64,000 bases of DNA from Rhizobiaceae bacterium (GTDB taxonomy: Bacteria > Pseudomonadota > Alphaproteobacteria > Rhizobiales > Rhizobiaceae). The translations under genes and the position numbers were made by a program. The DNA lies in the NCBI GenBank assembly GCA_023953905.1, contig JAMLJA010000013.1, positions 62,001-126,000 of the forward strand, written 5' to 3'. Under the pieces are notes generated by a model. The model was given only the letters and a program-made list of their open reading frames with translations, was not told where the DNA came from and did no database searches. Positions 15,755 through 26,891 of the stretch are shown piece after piece. Position 1 is the stretch's first letter, and each line of letters opens with the position of its first letter.

Positions 15755-16852
15755 ATGAACCGACTGGACCTTGCAGCCGCGGGGATAAGGCTCTCACTCG
15801 ATCTCGACATCGGCCACATTGCCGCTCTCGACATTGACGCTGGCGACCGCACGTTGCGACCCCTCCACCGCGCGCCCTGGATCGACGAACCCGCAACCCG
15901 CGCGGCGGATTGGTCACCCGGCACCAAAGGACTTTCCGGCGACTTCCTCTGCGCACCCTTCTCGGCCAGCGATGTCGAGCCCGCGCCTTTGCACGGATGG
16001 CCGTCAAACAGTTCCTGGGAAGTAGTGGAGAATGTGCGCGCGGACGGCTCTACCCGCGCGCGGTTGAGGCTTGGCAAGACGGTCTGCGGCGCTGTGGTCG
16101 AGAAGGTGCTGACGCTGCGCGACGGCCACCCTTTCGTCTATCAGGAGCATCGCTTCGTCGGCGGTACAGGCGAGCTTCCGGCCGCGCATCATCCGATGAC
16201 GGTCATGCAATCGGGCGGACGGATCGGCTTTTCGCCGAAGCGCGTGGCGCTCACATCGGCCGTTGCCCTGGAGACGGACCCGGCACGCGGCCGACACACG
16301 CTTGCCTACCCCGCGCGCAGCAGCGATCTTTCAAAGTTCCCGGCGGCAGCCGGCGGCACCTACGACCTGACCAGCTATCCGGCTGACGGAAGCGCGGAGG
16401 ATTTCGTGACGCTGGTTGAGGACGTCCATGACGGTCCAGGCTGGACGGCGGTCGCACGGCATCACGAATCGGATCTCTTTCTCGTGCTGAAGAACCCGCG
16501 CGAATTGCCGATCACCATGCTCTGGATCAGCAATGGCGGACGCGATTATGCGCCCTGGAATGGACGTCATCGCGGCGTGCTGGGTGTCGAAGATGGCCGC
16601 ACGGCGGTTGGCCATGCGGCGTCCATTGGCGACAACCCGCTCAAGAGCATGGGAATAGCAACGAGTTTCACACTCGATCCAAATGGCATGGTGAGCTTTC
16701 GCCACATACTGGGAAGCCTTCCGCTTGAGAGCGAGGATGACGCACCGGATCGGCTTGTGACCGGGCAAGGACGCCTGCGCGTGCTATTTGCTGGTGGAGG
16801 GGACTATTCCGCACCGTTCGACGACGCCTTTTTGCGAATCGGCGAAGGCTGA
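15755..16852 (+). CDS. aldose 1-epimerase-like (galactose mutarotase-fold) protein
   Basis: 365 aa with no signal peptide or membrane segment. The beta-rich sequence, with paired elements such as HRFVGGTGELPAAHHPMTV and LWISNGGRDYAPWNGRHRGV, fits the mutarotase-like supersandwich found in hypothetical sugar-binding proteins of rhizobia. I cannot identify the catalytic His/Glu set with certainty, so epimerase activity is not claimed. It is divergent from the carboxypeptidase gene and 123 bp upstream of a small kinase gene in the same direction. A role in carbohydrate handling is an inference from fold resemblance. Confidence 0.6.
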   Translation: MNRLDLAAAGIRLSLDLDIGHIAALDIDAGDRTLRPLHRAPWIDEPATRAADWSPGTKGLSGDFLCAPFSASDVEPAPLHGWPSNSSWEVVENVRADGSTRARLRLGKTVCGAVVEKVLTLRDGHPFVYQEHRFVGGTGELPAAHHPMTVMQSGGRIGFSPKRVALTSAVALETDPARGRHTLAYPARSSDLSKFPAAAGGTYDLTSYPADGSAEDFVTLVEDVHDGPGWTAVARHHESDLFLVLKNPRELPITMLWISNGGRDYAPWNGRHRGVLGVEDGRTAVGHAASIGDNPLKSMGIATSFTLDPNGMVSFRHILGSLPLESEDDAPDRLVTGQGRLRVLFAGGGDYSAPFDDAFLRIGEG

Positions 16853-16975
16853 AAACATCCGCTTTCCGCTTGCTGCGCCTGCACGGATCGGTTCCGACAG
16901 CTGCAGGCGCCGCGAAAATAATGCATAATCCGGGTGGATCTGCCCTATTCTGTGGCCGCTATCGGGAGGAGCGTC

Positions 16976-17584
16976 ATGTCGGAATTGTCACATCTTGCCG
17001 CCACGATTTTCAGGCGCGGCGCTCACACGAATCGGGTCATCGTTGCTGTGGCCGGTCCGCCAGCGGCGGGAAAATCCACCATTGCGGCGGAAGTTGCGGC
17101 GCTCCTGCCTGAAGGAAGCGCCGCCGTCGTTTCAATGGACGGCTTTCACTATGACGATGGTGTGCTCGAGCAGATTGGCCTACGCCATCGCAAGGGCGCT
17201 CCCGAAACATTCGACTTCGGCGGCTATGAAAGCCTGCTGCACAGGCTGAAAGCGGCCGATGCAGATGTCGCCGCACCCGTGTTCGATCGATCGATTGAAA
17301 TCTCGCGCGGTTCAGCATCCATCGTGCCGCGCGACGCCAAGTTCATCATCACTGAGGGCAATTATCTGTTGCTCAATGAAGATCCATGGACCCGGCTGGC
17401 GCCTCTTTTCGAAATCACAGTGTTTCTCGATGTGCCCCGTGAAGAGGTCGAGCGGCGACTCGTCCAGCGCTGGATCGATTCTGGACGCGGCACCGATGCA
17501 GGCCGCGCGTGGATAGACAGCAACGACATGCCCAATGTCGATCGGGTGCTCGCCAACAGCCGAAAAGCCGATGTTGTCTTATGA
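16976..17584 (+). CDS. P-loop nucleoside/sugar kinase-like protein (FrcK/uridine-kinase superfamily)
   Basis: 202 aa. ATG 16976 follows a strong GGGAGGAG ribosome site; the upstream in-frame ATG 16934 has none. The Walker A motif GPPAAGKST lies at about 25-33, followed by the substrate-side segment VSMDGFHYDDGVL and later ITEGNYLLL, both characteristic of the uridine kinase/pantothenate kinase superfamily. FrcK of the Sinorhizobium fructose transporter operon is a relative in this group. Here no sugar ABC transporter is adjacent. It phosphorylates an unknown small molecule, probably a nucleoside or sugar. Confidence 0.75.
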   Translation: MSELSHLAATIFRRGAHTNRVIVAVAGPPAAGKSTIAAEVAALLPEGSAAVVSMDGFHYDDGVLEQIGLRHRKGAPETFDFGGYESLLHRLKAADADVAAPVFDRSIEISRGSASIVPRDAKFIITEGNYLLLNEDPWTRLAPLFEITVFLDVPREEVERRLVQRWIDSGRGTDAGRAWIDSNDMPNVDRVLANSRKADVVL

Positions 17585-17631
17585 AGCAGGAACGGCCTTG
17601 TTGCCTTCAGAGGAAGCAGGGGCCGTCGCAT

Positions 17632-18246
17632 CTACTGGCTGACAGATCCAACCAAGGTCTGATCTCCGCCCTGGATGGAAACCCAGCGTCCTGTGTTCTG
17701 CGATGATTGGCGCTTGAGGAAGCGATAGCCGGTCCGATCCCAGGGCAATACCTGCGGATTGAGATTGTCGAGAATGAAGTCTCCCCGATCGGTCCGCAAG
17801 GTCAGAATGGCGTGTCCCTCGCCATCCGCCTTACGCACGACGGTCATAAGGAGATTTGCCGGCGAAATGCCACGCAGCATCAGAGCGCGACGCTTCTCAA
17901 GAGCGAAATCCTCGCAATCGCCGACGCCGTTCGGATAGGCCCACACCTCTTCCTTGCCATAGACGTCGATGTCGTTCATCGGCCTCACGGCGGCGTTGAC
18001 TGCATCGTTGACACCAACGATCTGCCGCCAGACCACTTCGGTCAGGTGCAAGGGGCGCTGATCCCGTGGGCGGATCGAACACTCTTCGGGATTGGTCTGG
18101 CAAAATTCGTAATGTCCGATCGGCTGGGAGGTCAGCCCCCCGATGACCATGGAGCCAGCATTCGCCAATGTCGCGGATGTGGCGACGGCGACAAATACCG
18201 AGCCTGCCAGCAGTCCCCCAAACAGTCCCCTCGGTGACGATATCAT
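17632..18246 (-). CDS. bacterial transglutaminase-like cysteine proteinase (BTLCP)
   Basis: 204 aa with a signal peptide (hydrophobic core GLLAGSVFVAVATSATLANA), so it acts in the periplasm. The papain/transglutaminase triad is visible: Cys111 in GVGDCEDFALEKR, His145 in GEGHAILTL and an Asp near 156-160 in RGDFILDN. BTLCP proteins resemble LapG, which cleaves large adhesins under c-di-GMP control, but many rhizobial copies have no known target. No LapD-like gene lies next to it. It converges with the kinase gene, whose stop is 47 bp away. Confidence 0.88.
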   Translation of the reverse strand: MISSPRGLFGGLLAGSVFVAVATSATLANAGSMVIGGLTSQPIGHYEFCQTNPEECSIRPRDQRPLHLTEVVWRQIVGVNDAVNAAVRPMNDIDVYGKEEVWAYPNGVGDCEDFALEKRRALMLRGISPANLLMTVVRKADGEGHAILTLRTDRGDFILDNLNPQVLPWDRTGYRFLKRQSSQNTGRWVSIQGGDQTLVGSVSQ

Positions 18247-18424
18247 CCGTCAGCCCGCCCGCCTCTTCTTATCGTTAAAGAAGCGTTAAATATTCTGAGG
18301 CGACTGTCAATTTGTGCGGCGCAACGATCTGCGCAAATGGTTTACAGCGCGGCTATCGCGACCACGAAGGTGTCATTCTTGCAACAAGAAATGGCGGGAA
18401 TTCGGGCAGACGCCGAAAGCGGCC

Positions 18425-19699
18425 TCAGTTTGAGGCAGAATCAACCAATCTCAGCTTGGCGTTAGATCCCCGCGCCTTGGGAAAACTGCGCATGAAATCG
18501 ACCATGCGTGGTACGATTTCGGACCGGAAACGCGAGCCGTTGAAGACGCCGTAGTGGCCAACCTTCGGCTGTACATAGTGCGCGCGACGGTCTTTTGGGA
18601 TGTTGACGGACAGATCGTGCGCGGCCTTCGTCTGACCGAGTCCGGAAATGTCGTCATTCTCCCCTTCGACAGTGAAGAGCGCCACTTTGCGAATGGCAGC
18701 CGGGTCCACAGGCTCTCCACGATGTGTCATCTCGCCCTTGGGAAGAGAATGACGGATGAAGACTGTATCGACCGTCTGAAGATAGAACTCGGCGGTGAGA
18801 TCCATCACCGCGAGATATTCGTCATAGAAATCGCGGTGCTTTTCCGCGCTGTCGCCATCGTTCTTGACGAGATGGCGGAAGAAGTCCTTGTGGGCCGTGA
18901 TGTGCTTGTCGAGGTTCATCATCATGAAACCGGACAGTTGCAGGAAGCCCGGGTAGACATCCCTCATGAAGCCCGGATTGGGCCACGGCACCTGCATGAT
19001 GACGTTCTCGCGGAACCAGTTCAGATCCTTGGTCTGAGCCAGTTCGTTGACAGCCGTGGGATTGCTTCGTGTGTCGATCGGTCCGCCCATCAAGGTCATG
19101 GTCGCGGGCACGAATCGATCGCCGCGCGCCTCCATCAAGGCGACTGCCGCCAAGACCGGCACTGAAGGCTGGCAGACGCCCACAACGTGCGTGTCGGGCC
19201 CCAGCGCGTGAAGCATTTCGACCACGTACTCAATATAATCGTCGAGATCGAACTTTCCCGCGGCCATGGGAACCATTCGAGCGTCAGCCCAATCCGTGAT
19301 ATAGACTTCGCAATGCGGAAGAAGTGCCTCTACAGTTCCCCTCAGAAGGGTCGCATAGTGGCCAGACATCGGCGCAACAAGGAGTAGCTTTGGGTCAGCC
19401 TTGCGCTTCGCCGGTAGGTCGCGGCGAAAATGGATAAGGTCACAGAATGACCGGCGCCACACGACCTCCTCGTGCACATCGACCGTGTTGAAGTCGACCG
19501 TGGTCTTGTCGAGGCCGAAACTCGGCTTGCCGTAACGGCGCGTCGTTCGCTCGAACAGCTCCGCGGAGGCGGCGATGGAGCGGCCCATCGCCGTGTGCGA
19601 CATCGGATTCAAGGGGTTTGAATAGGCCAGCTTCAGAGCGTCGGCGTAGGCCCGAAAGGGCTGGAGCGCCGCGTGATTGAGTTCATAAAGCTGATACAT
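18425..19699 (-). CDS. phaZ: intracellular polyhydroxyalkanoate depolymerase
   Basis: 424 aa with the hallmarks of cytoplasmic PhaZ: N-terminal YQLYELNHAALQPFRAYADA, then VYITDWADARMVP and the nucleophile motif GVCQPSVP with Cys176 in place of the usual lipase serine. The enzyme depolymerises native PHB granules to release 3-hydroxybutyrate. It is monocistronic here. It shows that the organism makes and mobilises PHA, which supports reading the two phasin-like genes at 4.6-5.9 kb as granule proteins, although they are 13 kb away. Confidence 0.93.
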   Translation of the reverse strand: MYQLYELNHAALQPFRAYADALKLAYSNPLNPMSHTAMGRSIAASAELFERTTRRYGKPSFGLDKTTVDFNTVDVHEEVVWRRSFCDLIHFRRDLPAKRKADPKLLLVAPMSGHYATLLRGTVEALLPHCEVYITDWADARMVPMAAGKFDLDDYIEYVVEMLHALGPDTHVVGVCQPSVPVLAAVALMEARGDRFVPATMTLMGGPIDTRSNPTAVNELAQTKDLNWFRENVIMQVPWPNPGFMRDVYPGFLQLSGFMMMNLDKHITAHKDFFRHLVKNDGDSAEKHRDFYDEYLAVMDLTAEFYLQTVDTVFIRHSLPKGEMTHRGEPVDPAAIRKVALFTVEGENDDISGLGQTKAAHDLSVNIPKDRRAHYVQPKVGHYGVFNGSRFRSEIVPRMVDFMRSFPKARGSNAKLRLVDSASN

Positions 19700-19878
19700 T
19701 CAAATTTCGCCGCGATGACGCTTGGCCCCCGCGACGCCTTGTGTGGCTCTACGACAATAGGTAGCAGCTTGGTGCTGCGATGCAATAGTTCCGCTGCGTC
19801 AGCCTCGGAGGAGGCACGCACAGAGCATTGAAATAGCACCTCTATTCACTGATCGAGCCACCGCAGGGAGTGAAAGCT

Positions 19879-20172
19879 TCAGGCGTCGACGCCCTCGACC
19901 AGCACGATCTCACCCTCCGCATGGCGCTGACGAATCGACGCCGCGCGCTGGTATTCCGCGGAATGATAGCAATCATGGGCCGCTTCCATCGACGCGAACT
20001 CGATCACCACATTGCGTGCGCGGCCATGTCCTTCGGCTGCCTCGCTTCGGCCACCACGTGCAAGAAATCGGGCGCCATATTTGTCGAACGCGACCTTGGC
20101 CGCCGCGACATAGTCCTTGTAACCCTCAGCGTCGGCGACATCGACCCGTGCAATCCAATAGGCTTTTGGCAT
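19879..20172 (-). CDS. DUF1330 domain-containing protein
   Basis: 97 aa from ATG 20172, which has a strong GAGGAGGA ribosome site; an upstream extension to 20247 is not needed. The sequence shows the small ferredoxin-like DUF1330 pattern (KAYWIARVDVADAEGYKDYV, then RNVVIEFASMEAAHDCYHS and YQRAASIRQ). Members are dimeric cytoplasmic proteins of unknown function related to dimeric alpha/beta-barrel monooxygenases. It is the last gene of the FMN reductase-pyrF-DUF1330 operon, 31 bp after pyrF. Confidence 0.88.
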   Translation of the reverse strand: MPKAYWIARVDVADAEGYKDYVAAAKVAFDKYGARFLARGGRSEAAEGHGRARNVVIEFASMEAAHDCYHSAEYQRAASIRQRHAEGEIVLVEGVDA

Positions 20173-20203
20173 GTGTTCCTCCTCACCATATTCTTGGATT
20201 GGT

Positions 20204-20920
20204 TCAGGCCTGCCGCATCTCCGCCAGAACGGCCTCGGCCGACGCACGTCTGTCGGATGACCCGATGATGGGGCGCCCGACGACGAGATGCGTCGCGCCC
20301 GCGCGCATGGCTTCCGCAGGAGACAGGACGCGTTTCTGGTCGCCGTGATCCGCGCCGGCAGGACGAATGCCCGGCGTTACGATCGCCAGATCTGGCCCGA
20401 CGATCTTGCGCACCGCCGCGGCCTCGGCAGCGGAGCAGACAATCCCGCCCATTCCGGCAATTGCAGCCTGTTCGGCGCGCCTCAACACCAAGGTGTGAGG
20501 GTCATATTCATAGCCCGCGTCGATGACATCCTGCTCGTCCATCGATGTCAGCACCGTTACCGCCAATAGACACAAGTCGCTCCCGCGCGCGGCATCCACG
20601 GCTGCCTTCATTGCTTTTGGATAGGCATGAAGCGTGAGCATGGTCATGCCCATCTTGACGATATTCTCGACACCCTTCGCGACCGTGTTGTCGATATCGA
20701 GCAGTTTCATGTCGAGGAACACCTTGTTGCCCCCGCTCACCAGTTCGCGGGCAAACTCGAGGCCCCCAGCGAAGGCCAGTTGGTAGCCGATCTTGAAAAA
20801 GGTCGCGGTGCCCTCCAGTTCCCTGACCGCTGCCTCAGCCTCGCGGACTGTCGGCACATCAAGGGCCACGATCAGTTGGTCCCGTAGATCAAGTGTCACT
20901 TCACGCTCCGTCAGATCCAT
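20204..20920 (-). CDS. pyrF: orotidine 5'-phosphate decarboxylase
   Basis: 238 aa catalysing the last step of de novo UMP synthesis. The TIM-barrel shows LIVALDVPT at the N-terminus and the catalytic Asp-x-Lys-x-x-Asp in [16 protein letters not shown]. Here Leu replaces the family's common His between Lys and Asp, but the charged residues are kept. A phosphate-binding segment VVGRPII lies near the C-terminus. It starts 12 bp after the FMN reductase stop. The link to DUF1330 and a flavin reductase has no obvious pathway logic. Confidence 0.95.
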   Translation of the reverse strand: MDLTEREVTLDLRDQLIVALDVPTVREAEAAVRELEGTATFFKIGYQLAFAGGLEFARELVSGGNKVFLDMKLLDIDNTVAKGVENIVKMGMTMLTLHAYPKAMKAAVDAARGSDLCLLAVTVLTSMDEQDVIDAGYEYDPHTLVLRRAEQAAIAGMGGIVCSAAEAAAVRKIVGPDLAIVTPGIRPAGADHGDQKRVLSPAEAMRAGATHLVVGRPIIGSSDRRASAEAVLAEMRQA

Positions 20921-20932
20921 TTCGCGGGCCTT

Positions 20933-21523
20933 TCATGGTTCGACGCGCCGGGAGAGCAAGCGTGCATGTTCGATCACCGTCCCGCACAGTCGGGTCATGC
21001 CCTTGCGCAGCCGCTCTTCCTTGAAATCACCATTGTCGTCGAAGGCCTCACCCGCATTCGGAACCGACACTTGCGGCGATACGACCTCCATCCCGATATG
21101 GGAGAGGACGGCTCGCAGATGAATGATGCATCGCGCGCCCGCGAAATGGCCGTTTGACGACGAGCACAGCCCGACCACCTTGCCGGAGTATGGATGCAAG
21201 GGGCGATCGCCATCCTTCGAGATGCGGCTTACCCAGTCGATCGTGTTCTTTAGCAATGGTGGCAGGGAGCCATTGTACTCCGGGGTGCACACCAAAAGAG
21301 CATCATGCGCGGCAAAAAGACGGGCAAGTTTATAGGCATTCTCGGGAATGCCTTCCTCCCGCTCAAGGTCCTGATTCATCAGCGGCAGCGGATAATCCGC
21401 CAGCGAAATGCGCGTCACGTCCGCGCCCTGGACGGCGAGTTCGCGTTGCGCACAATCGGCGGTCTTGCCACTATAGGCGCCGGTTCGAGTGGAGCCCGCG
21501 AAGACAAGGATTTTGGGAATCAA
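20933..21523 (-). CDS. NAD(P)H-dependent FMN reductase
   Basis: 196 aa. TTG 21523 is chosen because GGAG lies 9 nt upstream; another TTG at 21550 would add nine atypical residues. It is a flavodoxin-fold protein with the FMN phosphate loop GSTRTGAYS and the isoalloxazine-side motif TPEYNGSLPPLLKNTIDWVSR. The family (YieF/ChrR/SsuE type) reduces FMN or quinones in the cytoplasm. It leads an operon with pyrF and DUF1330. The specific acceptor (quinone, azo dye, chromate) cannot be told. Confidence 0.88.
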   Translation of the reverse strand: MIPKILVFAGSTRTGAYSGKTADCAQRELAVQGADVTRISLADYPLPLMNQDLEREEGIPENAYKLARLFAAHDALLVCTPEYNGSLPPLLKNTIDWVSRISKDGDRPLHPYSGKVVGLCSSSNGHFAGARCIIHLRAVLSHIGMEVVSPQVSVPNAGEAFDDNGDFKEERLRKGMTRLCGTVIEHARLLSRRVEP

Positions 21524-21682
21524 GACTGCGCACTCCGAATGGCCACGCAAGCGCGCAGCAAATTCCTACAGATCGCAATTACGGCCAAACGGCCACGCGA
21601 TCAACCGCGCGGACTGGTTTGATACCAAAGCAGCGCCACAGCAACGGGCGCCGCCTGCCAACCTTGATAACGTAAGGCAAGC

Positions 21683-22291
21683 TCAATTCGGCTTGCGGCG
21701 GTACATCCACAATTGTGTCGGGGGGATATTGCGCAGGATGAAGCGGTATCGCTCGACCGTATAGTTGCCGAGCCCGGGCGGAACAGGTGACTTCGGCCCG
21801 TAGGTCAGTTGAACGATCGGTCGGCCAACGGGAAGGCGATCAAGGATCTGCTCGATGTAGCTGACCCTCTGCGCGACGGAAAAATTCAGGAGAGGCACGC
21901 CGGAAATGACAGTATCAAAGGTGGCGTCTCTCATGCTGCCGAGAGTGTCATCCAGGTTGAATGCATCCCCCTCGATCACGTTGACGCCCGCAAAATTGCG
22001 ACGCAAATGCCGCACAAATTCGGTTGAATACTCGACAGCGTAAAGATTGGACGGCTTTATCCCGCGCGCCAGGATGGCCTTGGTGATGACGCCTGTTCCC
22101 GGTCCCAATTCAAGAACGGGAAAGCCGGAAGACGGATCGATCACCGACGCCATTTGCCTCGCCGTGACAGAACTCGTGGGAATGATCGCTCCAACCGCGC
22201 GCGGCCTGTGCAGCCAGCCCTTGAAGAACTTCACCTCGTCGTCGAAACGCTCAGAGAGCGTTTTCTTGCGCAGGCTGTTCACGCCAGTCAT
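21683..22291 (-). CDS. pmtA: phospholipid N-methyltransferase (phosphatidylethanolamine methylation)
   Basis: 202 aa from ATG 22291, selected for the AAAGGAG ribosome site 9 nt upstream; the longer frame to 22363 is disfavoured. The class I SAM-binding motif is LELGPGTGVITKAILARG, preceded by FFKGWLHRPRAVGAIIPTS, typical of Sinorhizobium-type PmtA. The enzyme methylates phosphatidylethanolamine stepwise to phosphatidylcholine at the membrane. It sits just downstream of dnaJ in the same direction. Alternative reading: rRNA adenine dimethylase-like SAM protein; the N-terminal motif favours PmtA. Confidence 0.85.
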   Translation of the reverse strand: MTGVNSLRKKTLSERFDDEVKFFKGWLHRPRAVGAIIPTSSVTARQMASVIDPSSGFPVLELGPGTGVITKAILARGIKPSNLYAVEYSTEFVRHLRRNFAGVNVIEGDAFNLDDTLGSMRDATFDTVISGVPLLNFSVAQRVSYIEQILDRLPVGRPIVQLTYGPKSPVPPGLGNYTVERYRFILRNIPPTQLWMYRRKPN

Positions 22292-22381
22292 GCGGCGGTA
22301 CTCCTTTTCCAACGTGAGGTGATCTATAGAGCGAACCGCGTCCGGGACAAGTGAAAGGTGCACGCCCAGACGCTGCTTCCG

Positions 22382-23515
22382 CTAATCTCCGAATGACTCG
22401 AAAAAGTCCTTCATCCGCGAAAAGAAGCCGCTGGATTGAGGAGAATTCTCTTTCGAAGACAGCTTTTCGAACTCTTCGAGAAGCTCGCGCTGGCGCTTTG
22501 AGAGGCTCTGCGGCGTTTCAATGGCCACCTGTATGTAGAGATCGCCGATCTGCGGCTGACGCAGCACGGGCATACCCTTGCCTTTGAGGCGGAACTGCCG
22601 ACCGTTCTGCGTGCCCTCGGGAACCTTGACCCTTGTCTGGGTGCCATCCAGCGTCGTGACCTCGAACTGTCCGCCGAGGGCGGCGCTTGTCATGGAAATG
22701 GGCACCTGACAGTAGAGATCGGCCCCGTCTCGCTGAAACAGGTCATGCGGTTTGACCGACAGGAAAATATAGAGATCACCGGGAGGCCCGCCACGTAGGC
22801 CCGCCTCGCCCTCATTGGCGAGCCGTATGCGCGTGCCATCCTCGATGCCTGCGGGAATGTTGACCGAAAGAGACTTCTCCTCGATCACCCGGCCCTGCCC
22901 CGAACATTTCGGACATGGGTCCTTGATCGTCTGGCCTCGGCCCTGACAGGTCGGACAGGTGCGCTCGATTGAGAAAAATCCCTGGCTGGCGCGCACCTTG
23001 CCGTGGCCCTGGCACATACCGCACGTAACCGGCTGCGTTCCGGGCTTTGCGCCACTTCCCGAGCATTCCGTGCACATGATCGACGCGGGAACGCGGATCT
23101 GCGCCGTCTTGCCGTTGAAGGCTTCCTCGAGCGTGATCTCCATATTGTAACGAAGATCCGCGCCGTGCTCGCGCCCGCCGGAGCTGCGGCGCTGTCGACC
23201 ACCGCCCATCATATCGCCGAAAATGTCTTCGAAAATATCCGAGAACCCGCCGGCACCAAATCCGCCGCCACGCGCGGCGCCCATGCCGCCATTCTCGAAT
23301 GCCGCGTGACCGAAGCGATCATAGGCGGCCCGCTTCTGCGGGTCCTTGAGACACTCATAGGCTTCGTTGATTTCCTTGAACTTGTGCTCGCAGGCCACGT
23401 CACCCGGATTTCTGTCCGGATGGAACTGCATTGCGAGCTTGCGAAAGGCGCTCTTCAGTTCCTTCTCATCGGCGCCACGCTGGACCCCAAGCATCTCGTA
23501 GAAATCAGCTTTCAT
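22382..23515 (-). CDS. dnaJ: molecular chaperone DnaJ (Hsp40)
   Basis: 377 aa, full length. The J domain has HPD at residues 32-34 (AMQFHPDRN), followed by a Gly/Phe-rich linker. Four zinc-finger repeats follow, [24 protein letters not shown] and CPKCSGQG, then the C-terminal substrate-binding domain. It delivers substrates to DnaK and stimulates its ATPase. It lies 206 bp after dnaK with a terminator-like hairpin between, so it may have partly separate expression. Confidence 0.98.
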   Translation of the reverse strand: MKADFYEMLGVQRGADEKELKSAFRKLAMQFHPDRNPGDVACEHKFKEINEAYECLKDPQKRAAYDRFGHAAFENGGMGAARGGGFGAGGFSDIFEDIFGDMMGGGRQRRSSGGREHGADLRYNMEITLEEAFNGKTAQIRVPASIMCTECSGSGAKPGTQPVTCGMCQGHGKVRASQGFFSIERTCPTCQGRGQTIKDPCPKCSGQGRVIEEKSLSVNIPAGIEDGTRIRLANEGEAGLRGGPPGDLYIFLSVKPHDLFQRDGADLYCQVPISMTSAALGGQFEVTTLDGTQTRVKVPEGTQNGRQFRLKGKGMPVLRQPQIGDLYIQVAIETPQSLSKRQRELLEEFEKLSSKENSPQSSGFFSRMKDFFESFGD

Positions 23516-23678
23516 GCTGCCCCGCGATCAGAAAATTCAATGTCTCGGTGTGCTGTTCCCGCGACGCGCAACAGGCGGCACGTCGAGACCATTCACCACC
23601 GAATTTCGTCAGCCCTGGCTGGCTTGGAACGCTTTCGAGAGCCTGCCTGTGCAAAATCAACTCTCGTCACGTGCAACA

Positions 23679-23703
23679 AGGGCCCGGCGATGAACCGGGC
23701 CCT
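23679..23703 (-). terminator. hairpin after dnaK
   Basis: Perfect 9-bp arms (AGGGCCCGG / CCGGGCCCT) with a 7-nt loop, starting 19 bp past the dnaK stop. The T-run on the minus strand is short (TTGTTG), so it probably attenuates read-through into dnaJ rather than ending all transcripts. Confidence 0.65.
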
Positions 23704-23721
23704 CGTGAAGTACCAGCCGGA

Positions 23722-25635
<1,914 letters not shown>

Positions 25636-25754
25636 TTTTCTAGTCTCTCCTTCAAGCAGGCCGTCAGGACCCAAAGAGGCGTTCCTTGACGACCCCTGTT
25701 CACTGGAAATTCCGCGAAAAGTACGTGCTTGGGGGCCGACCCACGCGGTTGTGG

Positions 25755-25786
25755 CGTATATAAGAACAGCATTTCCGGCACGCAAG
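25755..25786 (-). promoter_or_regulatory. RpoH (sigma-32)-type promoter of dnaK
   Basis: On the minus strand, CTTG (25783-25786) is followed after 18 nt by CTTATATACG (25755-25764), matching the alphaproteobacterial RpoH pattern CTTG-N17/18-CYTATNTNNG. It is 119 bp upstream of the dnaK ATG. No CIRCE element is present here, unlike groES. Confidence 0.75.
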
Positions 25787-25979
25787 CGGCGTATGAAGAA
25801 CTTCCTTCGCCATAAACGAATATCGTCGATTTGGCCCGATTACCGCCCCGTTTTTCCACGTTTCAACGATGGTGGCTTGACGCAATGCCCCTCGCCGGGC
25901 TGATCATATGCCTGCTGGAACCGACGTGACGCACGGCATGGCGCGGTCGGTTCCACTGCCGAACGCCTGGGAGGAGCGA

Positions 25980-26891
25980 ATGGCGGACAAAGCGCATCAG
26001 GACGTGGATTGCGTCGCGACGGGTCTCGGCTGGCCCGAAGGGCCGACTGTGCTGCCCGATGGCCGTATCGTGCTTGTCGAAAGTTATCGAAGCCAGTTGA
26101 CCTCCGTCGATCCAGTGACGGGCGAGGCGAAGCGTTTCGCCTATGTCGCGGGCGCACCGAATTCCTGCGTTCTCGGCTCTGATGGCGCCATGTATGTCTG
26201 CCAAAATGGCGGCACGACGGGTCCCTGGCGAGCGGCCGAGATGACGACCCCTTCCATCCAGCGCGTGCGCGAGGGCGGCGAAGCTGAGATCATCCTGACC
26301 GAGGTCGAGGGCATTCGGCTCAACGGTCCAAACGATCTCGTCTTTGCACCGGATGGACGTCTCCTGTTCTCCGATCCAGGCACCTACGATCCCAGGAACC
26401 CGGACCCGAGCTACATCTTCTCGATCGCGCCCGATGGCCGCGCGCGGGTTGCAGTGCGCTTCGACACACCAACCTTCCCCAACGGGCTGGCAATGGAATC
26501 GGATGGTTCGATCGTCTGGGCCGAATCCTATACTGGCCATGTCTGCCGCCAGCGTCCCGATGGGCATCGTGAAGATCTAGGCAAGCTTCCGGGCGACAAT
26601 CCCGTTCCCGATGGCATGAAGATCGGTGCGGACGGGCGACTCTACGTCACGGATATCGTCGCCAACGGCATTCACGTGCTTTCCCCGTCAGGCCAGGCAG
26701 AGGCATTCATCCCCTGCGCGAAAGCCACAACCAACTGCGTCTTCGACGGTGAGACCCTCTGGGTTACGAATGCCGGTGTCATCGCTGAAGGCACGGAAGC
26801 CTCCTATGGCGGCACGCTGACGAGAGTGCATGTTCCAGGCGGCGGCTTGCCCACGTATCTTGGCTCGATAGCCGTGCGACCAGTCGCATGA
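25980..26891 (+). CDS. SMP-30/gluconolactonase/LRE family protein
   Basis: 303 aa from ATG 25980 (GGGAGGAG ribosome site), not the upstream ATG 25908. The six-bladed beta-propeller pattern is clear: metal-side GLGWPEGPTVLPDGRIVLVE, then RLNGPNDLVFAPDGRLLFSD, FPNGLAMESDGSIVWAE and PDGMKIGADGRLYVTDI, which carry the usual Glu/Asn/Asp metal ligands. Such enzymes hydrolyse sugar lactones. Its stop overlaps the start of the hydroxy-acid oxidase (ATGA), so the lactone product may be oxidised next. The actual sugar acid is unknown. Confidence 0.88.
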   Translation: MADKAHQDVDCVATGLGWPEGPTVLPDGRIVLVESYRSQLTSVDPVTGEAKRFAYVAGAPNSCVLGSDGAMYVCQNGGTTGPWRAAEMTTPSIQRVREGGEAEIILTEVEGIRLNGPNDLVFAPDGRLLFSDPGTYDPRNPDPSYIFSIAPDGRARVAVRFDTPTFPNGLAMESDGSIVWAESYTGHVCRQRPDGHREDLGKLPGDNPVPDGMKIGADGRLYVTDIVANGIHVLSPSGQAEAFIPCAKATTNCVFDGETLWVTNAGVIAEGTEASYGGTLTRVHVPGGGLPTYLGSIAVRPVA